A stretch of 64,000 nucleotides of DNA, taken from positions 716,001 to 780,000 of the forward strand of contig NZ_CP197471.1 in the NCBI RefSeq assembly GCF_052180215.1, given 5' to 3'. A program made the translations under genes and the position numbers. The notes beneath the pieces are model-generated. The model saw nothing but the letters and a program-made list of their open reading frames with translations. It had not been told where the DNA came from and made no database searches. This stretch comes from Pseudoneobacillus sp052180215. GTDB taxonomy: Bacteria; Bacillota; Bacilli; Bacillales; Cytobacillaceae. Positions 51,122 to 58,825 of this stretch are shown piece after piece (positions within the stretch are counted from its first letter, which is position 1; each line of letters starts with the position of its first letter).

Positions 51122-52270
51122 ATGATGAAAAAATCATGGGCTATATGTGTCATGGAAATCCAACGTTTATTAAAAAAACCACAAAGCTATTTGCTGATGT
51201 TCGCCATGCCACTTTTATTTACATTAATTTTTGGCTCCCTCATTAGTGATGGGGAGGAAGAAAAGATGAAAATCTTGTTTGTCGATCAAGATAAAAGTAC
51301 TCTTTCTAATACTCTTTATAACCAATTAAAAGAAGATAATGCCCTTTTTGATGTAGAAAAAGCATCGGCAACAAATGCGAAAAAATTGCTGGAGGAAAAA
51401 GACGTACCTGGAGCCATTTTTATCAAAAAAGGATTCGAGGAAGATATGCTTCAAAATGTTAGCTTTCAGAAAATCCCTGAGCTTACATCTAGTGCCACCA
51501 TTACACAATTTGTAGCGGATAAAATTGCAAAAATGAATATCGAAGTAACGGCTTCTAAGAAGTGGAGCCAGTATAGCGATAAACCATGGCAAGAAATGTA
51601 TAACGGAATGGAAATGCAAAAAGAGGTGCCACTTCAAGTTCGTCAAGTAAATGTAGATAAAAAGGAATCTGCTCCACAGCTGAATGGACTATCTGCCCGT
51701 GCCTCTGGATTTTCCATTATGTTTGTGATGATTATGATGATGAGTGTAACGGGAACGATTTTAGAAGCGAGAAAAAATGGAGTATGGTATCGATTATTAA
51801 CAGCTCCCGCTTCAAGATTTGAAATTGCCTTTGGGTATTTATTATCCTTCTTTCTCATTGGCTGGATCCAGTTTGGAGTTTTAATGATTACCACTCACTT
51901 TTTGTTTGATGTCCAATGGGGGAATCCGGTTTCCATCGTGATTTTAGTCTCAGCTATGTTATTAGCGATAGTTGGCTTAGGATTATTTATAGCAGGCATG
52001 GTGAAAACAGTGGAACAACAGGCATCCATTGGAAACTTAATCGTTGTCTCAACCTGTATGATTAGCGGAGTTTATTGGCCACTCGAAATTGAACCAGTCT
52101 TCATGCAAAAAATGGCCGAATTCATGCCGCAAACCTGGGCGATGAAAGGGTTCACCGAAATCATGGCCAACGGCGGAACATTAATCGATATCGTCGATAG
52201 TCTAGGAGTATTGTTTGGCTTTGCAATATTGTTCTTAGTCGTAGGGATGAGAAGAATTCGATTTGAATAA
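51122..52270 (+). CDS. lnrN: ABC transporter permease, LnrN-like
   Basis: 382 residues with the same ABC-2 layout as its neighbour: a short basic start, one helix (SYLLMFAMPLLFTLIFGSLIS), an extracytoplasmic domain, then helices beginning at ASGFSIMFVMIMMMSVTGTILEARKNGVWYRLLTAP. The two permeases likely form a heterodimer. ATG at 51122 behind AAGGAG; a strong terminator follows. Confidence 0.9.
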   Translation: MMKKSWAICVMEIQRLLKKPQSYLLMFAMPLLFTLIFGSLISDGEEEKMKILFVDQDKSTLSNTLYNQLKEDNALFDVEKASATNAKKLLEEKDVPGAIFIKKGFEEDMLQNVSFQKIPELTSSATITQFVADKIAKMNIEVTASKKWSQYSDKPWQEMYNGMEMQKEVPLQVRQVNVDKKESAPQLNGLSARASGFSIMFVMIMMMSVTGTILEARKNGVWYRLLTAPASRFEIAFGYLLSFFLIGWIQFGVLMITTHFLFDVQWGNPVSIVILVSAMLLAIVGLGLFIAGMVKTVEQQASIGNLIVVSTCMISGVYWPLEIEPVFMQKMAEFMPQTWAMKGFTEIMANGGTLIDIVDSLGVLFGFAILFLVVGMRRIRFE

Positions 52271-52369
52271 TCTTTGAGGTAAGAATCTTCCGAGCGTGAT
52301 GAACAACAAAACGCACCACCCTAAGATAAATAAAGTATTTCATAAGACAGATGAAAACTTAATATCATA

Positions 52370-52402
52370 AAAAAATCGTGATGCATCAGCATCACGATTT
52401 TT
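52370..52402. terminator. Bidirectional terminator
   Basis: AAAAATCGTGATGC and GCATCACGATTTTT form a 14-bp stem over a 4-base loop, serving the lnr operon and the converging regulator gene. Confidence 0.92.
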
Positions 52403-53626
52403 TCACGATTTAGCCACCTGAAGTACTTTTGTGTAAGTCTTCAAGCTAAATTCCTTAAAGGATGTATCTGGAAGTGGTTTATAGTTTTGAACAGCCTTTT
52501 TTGCATAATCCACAGCTTCACTCACATTTCCTAATTCCATATGTACAAGCGCTTTGTATACATCTAGTACATAAATAAGCGATAAATCAAATGGATGGTA
52601 CAAAGGTGGTGGAACAACACTATTTAGGCTATCAAGGGCTTCTTCATATCGTCCAAGATGATAGAAAACTTTGCCTTGTTCCAATGAAATCCATGGTCCT
52701 AAAAGTTCTACTGGATCCGTTTCGGATAACAGTAGATTAATTTCCTCGAGTGCCACCGTGTACTGACGATCTTCCATAAGGTCCATAATATCCATAAGCT
52801 TACAGAACAAGATAGAAGGCAAGTGCTCGGCAAATTCTCCATATTGTTTTAATTTGTTATAGTAATTCTCTTTTTTATTCCCATCTTGGCATAACCTTGA
52901 ATGGGCAGCCGCAAGCCTATACAAATCATTAATAAGATAAAATATTCTCTTCTCTTTTGAAAATTGAATGGCTCTTTCCATGACTTGTGTGGCCGCGTCG
53001 GAATCACCAACAGCGAAGAAATAAACGGCTTCATGGTAATCAAGATCAAGCCTCGTCAAAGGATCGATGTACGCATGTTTCAATTCGATATCGTGCCGTT
53101 CTTTTAAAAAAATGTCGAGTGCTTCAGAATAGTCATGATGGGTAAATCGAATTTTTGCACGAAAAATACCAATCTGTACCCTCTTGGATGTCAGATTTAA
53201 TTGATCATACATATTTGCAGCCCGATCAGAGGGCTCTTGCCATCTGTGTATCTTTTGATAGTAGAGCGAGTAGCTATAGATTTCTAATAAGCGTGCCGCT
53301 TCATACCCTTGAGTCAGGTGGGAGACATGAGGTTCAACGAGCTCCATTAGTTGTTTATATTTGTCTTGATCCTTTATGTCTTCATTGTTGTAAATCTTTT
53401 CAGCTTCTTCCAAGATCCCTCGTAATTCTTGGGAGCTTATGACATCTAATAAATCAGACACTTCCACTTCTAGTTGCTCGGCAATATAACTTAAGCTTTC
53501 CATTGATGGCTTGGCTTTGTTATTTTCTATCAGGCTAAGCATGCCTTTTGTTAATTCCTCGCCAGCAAGTGCTTCAAGTGTCATCTTTTTTTGCTTCCTT
53601 AATTTTCGAATACGTTCTCCGAGCAT
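52403..53626 (-). CDS. XRE-family regulator with TPR repeats
   Basis: 407 residues. An N-terminal Xre HTH (MLGERIRKLRKQKKMTLEALAGEELTKGMLSLIENNKAKPSMESLSYIAEQL) is followed by about 330 residues of helical TPR-type repeats (e.g. LISLEQGKVFYHLGRYEEALDSL-like pattern near 300), the architecture of peptide-sensing RRNPP regulators. It is divergent from the MFS gene, with three identical-pattern palindromes between them, so it probably represses both. AGGAG lies 11 bases before the ATG. The signal is unknown. Confidence 0.87.
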   Translation of the reverse strand: MLGERIRKLRKQKKMTLEALAGEELTKGMLSLIENNKAKPSMESLSYIAEQLEVEVSDLLDVISSQELRGILEEAEKIYNNEDIKDQDKYKQLMELVEPHVSHLTQGYEAARLLEIYSYSLYYQKIHRWQEPSDRAANMYDQLNLTSKRVQIGIFRAKIRFTHHDYSEALDIFLKERHDIELKHAYIDPLTRLDLDYHEAVYFFAVGDSDAATQVMERAIQFSKEKRIFYLINDLYRLAAAHSRLCQDGNKKENYYNKLKQYGEFAEHLPSILFCKLMDIMDLMEDRQYTVALEEINLLLSETDPVELLGPWISLEQGKVFYHLGRYEEALDSLNSVVPPPLYHPFDLSLIYVLDVYKALVHMELGNVSEAVDYAKKAVQNYKPLPDTSFKEFSLKTYTKVLQVAKS

Positions 53627-53656
53627 AAAAATCGAAACACTCCTTATCGATGAATA

Positions 53657-53773
53657 GTTTAATTATATTAAACTTCAGTCAGGATGGAAAGTGGTTAGAT
53701 TGTTTAATTAAATTAAACTTTTGTGTTGCCAGGTAATGGAAGTTATGATATGATTTGTTTAATTAAATTAAAC
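53657..53773. promoter_or_regulatory. Three 17-bp palindromic operators between regulator and MFS genes
   Basis: GTTTAATTATATTAAAC at 53657-53673 and GTTTAATTAAATTAAAC at 53702-53718 and 53757-53773 are three near-identical palindromes. The third covers the predicted MFS transcription start, the second lies just upstream of the -35, and the first is close to the regulator start. This is the pattern of a dimeric repressor with cooperative sites. Confidence 0.85.
53726..53754 (+). promoter_or_regulatory. Sigma-A promoter of the MFS gene
   Basis: TTGCCA at 53726 and TATGAT at 53749 are 17 bases apart; transcription would start near 53761, inside the third palindrome. Confidence 0.75.
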
Positions 53774-53792
53774 TTTTAAAAAATGAGGTGTC

Positions 53793-55097
53793 ATGATGGA
53801 GGAAAGTGTTAGGTTAAAAAAAGCAACATACCATCTATATACATTTATGGTCAGTAAGCTCATTTCTACTTTTGGGGCGCAAGTATATGCTTTTGCCATT
53901 AGTTTTTATATTTTACAACTAACAGGATCTGCAACTAGTTTTGCTACGAATCTAATATGTAATATACTTCCGAGAACGTTAATATCCCCTTTTGCTGGGG
54001 TCATCACCGATAAATACTCTAGAAAAATGATCGTGATTGTATCACAAATCGTTACAGCGCTAACGATAGCGGGACTTTTAGTGGTCACGATAACATCTGG
54101 TTTATCTCTCGTTTCCATTTATATCACGACTTGTATTTTGGCGATTGCCTCTTCCTTTTCAGCAGTAGCGTTTACGTCATCGATAACAGGATTAATTGAT
54201 AAAGACCGAATTCAAAAGGCGATGTCGCTTAATCAAATGTCTATCTCTTTTGCCACTATCGCAAGCCCGGCAGTTGGAGGATTGATGTATGGTGCAGTTT
54301 CGATTCCTGTTTTTCTAACGATTTATATTGTGGCCTCTGCCGTCGCGGTTTTACTTGAATCTACGATGAATTTTAAATTATACGCAAATCAAAAATCAGT
54401 AGCGGAAGAAGAGAGTAAAGAATCCATGTGGCAAAGTATGAAAGCAGGGATTCAATATCTAAAATTACAAAACATTATTTTAACAATGATGTGGATTAGT
54501 TTGATTATTAATTTCTTATTTGGGGCCTTTGAGGTTGGTTATTCTTTTATTCTTATTGAAAAAATGGAGATGAAGTCGCAGCATTTTGGTTTTACACAAG
54601 GGAGCTTTTCCGTGGGAATGCTGTTAATGTCGATTTACTTTTCGATGAGAAAGGAAGTGAAATTCCCACTTCTAGTTTCTAAGCGTGGAATTTTGGCACT
54701 TGGTACGATCATGGCTGCCATTTCTATACCGCTCCTGACTTCATGGAGTTACGGTTTAGTTTTTACTTATTATCTTTTGGTCATGTTCCTATTCGGAAGC
54801 ATGATTATGGTCGTGAATACGCCTCTCCAAGTTATGCTTCAAAAGATTATAGCTGATGAATATAAGGGACGTATTTTTTCCATTATTGAGACAATGGCGA
54901 TGGCACTGATGCCATTAGGGATGGTCCTATACGGCTTTCTCTATGATATCTTCCCAGGACAATGGGTATTAATCTTGTCAGCCGTTCTTCTCATTGGGGT
55001 AGTTCTTTTCCTTGCCAGACCAGCTGTCATTCGAAAAGTTCATCCGGAAATCGTGGAGGAAAAAGGAGTTAAAGCCCGGGTTGGAGCGGTTTCATAA
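53793..55097 (+). CDS. MFS transporter, MdtH/MefA-like
   Basis: 434 residues with about 12 membrane helices. Opening SKLISTFGAQVYAFAISFYILQLTGSATSFATNLI and the loop FAGVITDKYSRKMIVIV (DRxGRR-like motif A) are typical of macrolide-efflux type MFS pumps, often annotated macrolide efflux protein. It is probably controlled by the adjacent XRE-TPR repressor, as expected for a drug or metabolite exporter. ATG behind GAGGTG. The substrate cannot be told. Confidence 0.9.
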   Translation: MMEESVRLKKATYHLYTFMVSKLISTFGAQVYAFAISFYILQLTGSATSFATNLICNILPRTLISPFAGVITDKYSRKMIVIVSQIVTALTIAGLLVVTITSGLSLVSIYITTCILAIASSFSAVAFTSSITGLIDKDRIQKAMSLNQMSISFATIASPAVGGLMYGAVSIPVFLTIYIVASAVAVLLESTMNFKLYANQKSVAEEESKESMWQSMKAGIQYLKLQNIILTMMWISLIINFLFGAFEVGYSFILIEKMEMKSQHFGFTQGSFSVGMLLMSIYFSMRKEVKFPLLVSKRGILALGTIMAAISIPLLTSWSYGLVFTYYLLVMFLFGSMIMVVNTPLQVMLQKIIADEYKGRIFSIIETMAMALMPLGMVLYGFLYDIFPGQWVLILSAVLLIGVVLFLARPAVIRKVHPEIVEEKGVKARVGAVS

Positions 55098-55104
55098 ATA
55101 AATG

Positions 55105-55148
55105 AAAAGGGTACCTTTCCTAGTAAAATGGGAAAGGTACTCTTTTAT
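55105..55148. terminator. Bidirectional terminator
   Basis: AGGGTACCTTTCC and GGAAAGGTACTCTTTT pair over a 10-base loop, T-rich on both sides, between convergent genes. Confidence 0.88.
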
Positions 55149-56149
55149 TATTCTACCCAATTCCAATAATCAAATTCTCCTAACTGTACACCTTGGATCA
55201 CATCGAGCTCTTTTAACTTCAAGATTTCCTTTACAGGTCCAGTAATAACGGCACCGTATACCTTAAAGCCGTTTTTTTCTAAGTAATCATGTCTTTCCTG
55301 TAAGTATCTCAATCCTAGCAGATGCTCAACATAGGTTTTACTTTCATTTTGTAAGAGCATTTCCATATTTGAAAGCATTAGCTTTTCATTTTCCTCGATT
55401 TTATCCTTATCAATTAAAAGTTCAGAGTATGATAAGTAATCTTCCGTATATCTTGCTTTCGATAGCCCTAACGTTTCAACAGATAAATAGCTTCCCCCGG
55501 CTTGGGAATAGCCGACATCTTTTATGTCTTTAAGTTCACCTGCATACAGTGGCATCCATAAAACGTCCACATCATATTTGGCTAATAGCTGAAGTAGTTC
55601 CTTTGGCTCGAAATAGCGAGTTGTTGAAAAAGCAAAGTTAGCAACTGTTCCCTCATGTACTTTTTCTAGTGAATTCCAAACGTCATCTGAATCGGAAAGC
55701 TTTAACGATTTACCTGTCCGAGGGTCCTCAGGTAAATAAAAGTGAAAGGCTTTTGAATCAGCCGGGTTTACATATTCAATCTCTTTTGTGGAAAAAGAAG
55801 TGATCACTCTTTTTGTTACGTGAACATTCCCAATTAGTTTTTCTTCCTTCCCTATGGTTTTATAGAGTGGAAAGGATAGCTTTTGACTAAAAAAAGGGGT
55901 GATTTCACCTGTTGAATGTGGCTCGAAATCTCCGTAATTCCCTGCTTGGGTCCAATCCATTGCTAAGTTCATTAGATATTCATGTTTATTATCTAAATTG
56001 GTTTTATGATAGCCAATCGATAAAAACATCATATAAATCCCATAAAGAAAAAGTAGGGCAACGATCACTCTAATCACACGAAAGGTTAATAGAAAACGAT
56101 ATTTCCAAAACACCTTTTTCTCTTTTTCATTCGTCCAGTCCGTCTTCAT
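55148..56149 (-). CDS. Anti-sigma factor (Sigma_reg_N/Sigma_reg_C type)
   Basis: 333 residues: a short cytoplasmic start, one membrane helix (VIRVIVALLFLYGIYMMFLSIG) and a large outer domain, resembling YhdL-type anti-sigma proteins of B. subtilis. It overlaps the ECF sigma gene by 23 bases, a standard sigma/anti-sigma pairing. The cytoplasmic part should hold the sigma factor inactive until an envelope signal is received. No zinc-binding ZAS motif is present. Confidence 0.83.
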   Translation of the reverse strand: MKTDWTNEKEKKVFWKYRFLLTFRVIRVIVALLFLYGIYMMFLSIGYHKTNLDNKHEYLMNLAMDWTQAGNYGDFEPHSTGEITPFFSQKLSFPLYKTIGKEEKLIGNVHVTKRVITSFSTKEIEYVNPADSKAFHFYLPEDPRTGKSLKLSDSDDVWNSLEKVHEGTVANFAFSTTRYFEPKELLQLLAKYDVDVLWMPLYAGELKDIKDVGYSQAGGSYLSVETLGLSKARYTEDYLSYSELLIDKDKIEENEKLMLSNMEMLLQNESKTYVEHLLGLRYLQERHDYLEKNGFKVYGAVITGPVKEILKLKELDVIQGVQLGEFDYWNWVE

Positions 56150-56663
56150 CTTTAACTCCTTTCATCCTATCCGAAAGTTCAGCTAACCTCTTTCTAGTAC
56201 GATGCAGCATCACTTTTACCTGCGATTCGTTAAGATTCATTGCTTCTTGTATTTGAGTATAAGAGAAATTTTCATACTCACGGAAATAAAGAATGGTTCG
56301 ATAATTTTCAGGTAACAAATCTAGCAAATCCGCAACGATTTGTTTCGTTTCTTTTAAAAGTATTTCTTCCTCAGGTATACCGTATGGGCTTTTCATTTCT
56401 TCTTTTTCAAAGAAAGGCACCCATTTCCACCGTTGTCTCTTACGCCATTCGTCAATATAAGCATTTCGAGCAATTTTATAGAGCCAAGGCTTTACTTCCT
56501 CATCCTTAAAAAAAGACAAGCTGATGGTAGCACGATAAAAGGTTTCTTGAACGAGTTCTTCTGCAACGGAAGGGGACCCAGATAAATGCAGTAAATAATA
56601 ATACAGGCCTTCAGCGTATTTTCGATATATATCGTCTAGCGTTTGTTTACGCTTTTCATCCAA
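56127..56663 (-). CDS. ECF RNA polymerase sigma factor A
   Basis: 178 residues. Region 2 is visible as LYYYLLHLSGSPSVAEELVQETFYRATISLSFFKDEEVKPWLYKIARNAYIDEWRKRQRW, and region 4 as DLLPENYRTILYFREYENFSYTQIQEAMNLNESQVKVMLHRTRKRL. It starts at TTG behind GAAGGGGGG. The gene is preceded by a TGTAAC-N16-CGTT promoter on its own strand, suggesting autoregulation. Paired with the anti-sigma gene that overlaps its end. Confidence 0.93.
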   Translation of the reverse strand: MDEKRKQTLDDIYRKYAEGLYYYLLHLSGSPSVAEELVQETFYRATISLSFFKDEEVKPWLYKIARNAYIDEWRKRQRWKWVPFFEKEEMKSPYGIPEEEILLKETKQIVADLLDLLPENYRTILYFREYENFSYTQIQEAMNLNESQVKVMLHRTRKRLAELSDRMKGVKDEDGLDE

Positions 56664-56687
56664 TTTTCTGCCCCCCTTCGCTACAAC

Positions 56688-56713
56688 AACGAATGAACTA
56701 CAAAAATGTTACA
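56688..56713 (-). promoter_or_regulatory. ECF-type promoter of sigma operon A
   Basis: On the minus strand TGTAAC and CGTT are exactly 16 bases apart, 25 bases before the start codon. The same motif and spacing occur at 58262-58287 on the plus strand. Confidence 0.75.
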
Positions 56714-56790
56714 GTTCCATTTTAACTTTTTTGAAAACAATTTTATCGGACACACGTTCTGTTATATGACGAATATTTATTGTTTTTAGA

Positions 56791-56932
56791 GGATTATCGG
56801 ACTGTAGTTCCGCTATTTCACTAAAAAGATGCCTTTTGCTAATGAAATTTAGTGAATAACGGCATCTGAGTCCTATAAATCAGTAAAAACGGTCTATTTT
56901 AGGGAAATAACGGATTGTGTGTCCTATAAAAA
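56791..56932. repeat. 51-bp-spaced repeat family (three copies)
   Basis: Copy 1 (56791-56824) is inverted; copies 2 (56848-56879) and 3 (56897-56932) are direct. The shared pattern is TTTAGTGAAATAACGG, a variable stretch, then GTCCTATAA. Copies 2 and 3 are 51 bases apart. Together with the ECF promoter and a terminator this is all that is visible in 56664-57015. Confidence 0.7.
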
Positions 56933-56960
56933 AATCTAACACTAATCTTAAACATATTCA

Positions 56961-57003
56961 CAAAAAAGAAACGCCCTCCACATAAAGTAAGAAGGACGTT
57001 TTG
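56961..57003 (-). terminator. Minus-strand terminator of the hydrolase gene
   Basis: AAACGTCCT and AGGGCGTTT pair on the minus strand around a loop, followed by CTTTTTT. Confidence 0.75.
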
Positions 57004-57015
57004 TGTATTTCTGTT

Positions 57016-57984
57016 TTATTCACTAATATACTTCCCAACAAATCCCCAAACATGATTCCAATAAGCAACAGGATCCACCTTTTCCGAATCACCGTGACCT
57101 GCACCATGGACCACCAACTTGTCTTTATCGACTTTTGCTGCGTTATACACTTCATCTACCATTTGATAAGGAACGAACGTATCTGCGTCACCGTGAATGA
57201 ATAGAATCGGAGTTTTACTTTTGGCTACCTGTTTAACGGCAGATGCTTTATACAAATCATAGCCAGCGCGAATTTTAGTAACCGTATTGGCCGCATTTAA
57301 TACTGGAAATTCAGGTAATCCAAACAGATCATCTAACTGATAGATGAAAACATCACTAACCGATGAGTACCCACAATCCTCGACAATGACTTTTACATTT
57401 TTAGGTAACTCCTCACCTGAAGCCATCATCACCGTGGCACCACCCATCGAAATACCAAAAAGCGCAATTTCAGCCTCTGGATCATTTTTGATAATTTGAT
57501 CAACCCACAGCAGCAAATCTTTTCGGTCATCCCAGCCCATACCGATATAATCGCCTTCACTTTTTCCATGACCACGAAGATCAGGAGCAAGAACGTTGTA
57601 GCCTTTTTCATAAAAGTGACGGACCCAACGATCCATTTGCATGGCATTACTTGTATATCCATGGACGACCACCGCCCATTTGTGATTGGATGGATCGTTT
57701 TGAAAAACATAGCCATTCAAATTTAAATGCAGCTTGTCTGAAGAAATGACATTCATCGTAGTAGGAGGATGGTTTTTCATGAATTCCGCATCCGCTATTT
57801 CATTTTCTTCTGCCACCGTCGCATTGACAGCAGTACTTTCCGCTAAATGAGGATTCCCCTCCATAAATTCCTTTTTATCATGAGCATTTAAAGCATAGTT
57901 ATAAAAATAATTTCCTACAAAGCCATATGCCGCCACTAAAACCACAACAATGGCAGAAAGGATAATGATCATCTTCTTTTTCAT
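57016..57984 (-). CDS. Membrane-anchored alpha/beta hydrolase, YqkD-like
   Basis: 322 residues. An N-terminal hydrophobic helix (MIIILSAIVVVLVAAYGFVGNYFY) anchors an alpha/beta hydrolase with the nucleophile in ALFGISMGGATVM, acid in HGDADTFVPYQM and His in VVHGAGHGDSEK. HGYTSNAMQMDRWVRHFYEKGYNVLAPDLRGHGKSEGD is the usual N-terminal block. Similar proteins in Bacillus (YqkD) are extracellular esterases of unknown substrate. The ATG follows GGGGAG. Single-gene unit. Confidence 0.88.
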   Translation of the reverse strand: MKKKMIIILSAIVVVLVAAYGFVGNYFYNYALNAHDKKEFMEGNPHLAESTAVNATVAEENEIADAEFMKNHPPTTMNVISSDKLHLNLNGYVFQNDPSNHKWAVVVHGYTSNAMQMDRWVRHFYEKGYNVLAPDLRGHGKSEGDYIGMGWDDRKDLLLWVDQIIKNDPEAEIALFGISMGGATVMMASGEELPKNVKVIVEDCGYSSVSDVFIYQLDDLFGLPEFPVLNAANTVTKIRAGYDLYKASAVKQVAKSKTPILFIHGDADTFVPYQMVDEVYNAAKVDKDKLVVHGAGHGDSEKVDPVAYWNHVWGFVGKYISE

Positions 57985-58261
57985 ATAAGCTAACTCCCCG
58001 GAGATTCATTTTTTTCTATCTAACTAGTAGTATATCAAAGAAATAGATGATAGCCATTGAGGAATGAAAATAGTATAAAATTGCCAAGGAAGCGAGATAA
58101 ATCAATCGTTTGATTAACTTCAAGTTTTGTTTCCTAATAAAAAACTGTTAGTCTACTAGACTGTCGATTTTGAGTGGTTAGTGAGTGTTTTTTCTACTAA
58201 ATTACCAGTATTTTCATTTTAATCTATAATTAAAATATGTGAAGAAATTTTTTCCATAACA
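57985..58261. other. Intergenic region between hydrolase and ECF operon B
   Basis: About 280 bases with no supported gene. A short palindrome AGTCTACTAGACT lies near 58150. It must contain the promoter of the hydrolase gene on the minus strand; nothing else is recognised. Confidence 0.35.
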
Positions 58262-58287
58262 TGTAACGTTTTTCTTTCCGCATCGTT
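58262..58287 (+). promoter_or_regulatory. ECF-type promoter of sigma operon B
   Basis: TGTAAC and CGTT, 16 bases apart, 29 bases before the start codon, identical in both motifs and spacing to the promoter of sigma operon A. Confidence 0.78.
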
Positions 58288-58315
58288 ATTAGTAATGTGA
58301 AAGGTGGGGGCCCTA

Positions 58316-58825
58316 ATGAAAGAACCTTTTATCGATATGTATGACCGATTTTTTAATCATGTTTATCGTTATGTCTATAGTAAGGTAGGAAATAAGTGGG
58401 ATACAGATGATGTGGTGAGTGACGTTTTTCGAAAAGCCTTTGAACGATTTTCAACTCTTCAAGAGGACTCAAACGCAAAGGCGTGGCTCATGACGATCGC
58501 TCGTCATACGGTTATTGATTTTTATCGTAAAAAGAAGGACGTTGTTACGGGTGAAGTGATGGAAATACTAGCCCAAAGCGATTCCTTTGAAGAAAAAGTC
58601 GAAATGGAAGATGATATGGAATGTTTGCAAAAGGCGATGTCTTATCTTCCGGAAGAAGACCAAGAGCTGATAAAGCTAAAGTACTTTGGAGAACTAAAAT
58701 ATAAAGAGATTGTCCAAGTGATAGGGAAAACCGAGGAAGCTTTAAAGACACGTGTTTTTCGGCTTCTGAAGAAGGTTGGTATTCTCGTGAAAAAATGTAT
58801 CGAAGGAGTGGGAACGAGTGGATGA
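58316..58825 (+). CDS. ECF RNA polymerase sigma factor B
   Basis: About 169 residues. Region 2: DMYDRFFNHVYRYVYSKVGNKWDTDDVVSDVFRKAFERFSTLQEDSNAKAWLMTIARHTVIDFYRKKK. Region 4: MSYLPEEDQELIKLKYFGELKYKEIVQVIGKTEEALKTRVFRLLKKV. The ATG at 58316 lies 6 bases after AAAGGTGGGGG. It overlaps the following membrane protein gene by 8 bases. Its promoter carries the same TGTAAC-N16-CGTT motif as sigma operon A. Confidence 0.92.
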   Translation: MKEPFIDMYDRFFNHVYRYVYSKVGNKWDTDDVVSDVFRKAFERFSTLQEDSNAKAWLMTIARHTVIDFYRKKKDVVTGEVMEILAQSDSFEEKVEMEDDMECLQKAMSYLPEEDQELIKLKYFGELKYKEIVQVIGKTEEALKTRVFRLLKKVGILVKKCIEGVGTSG

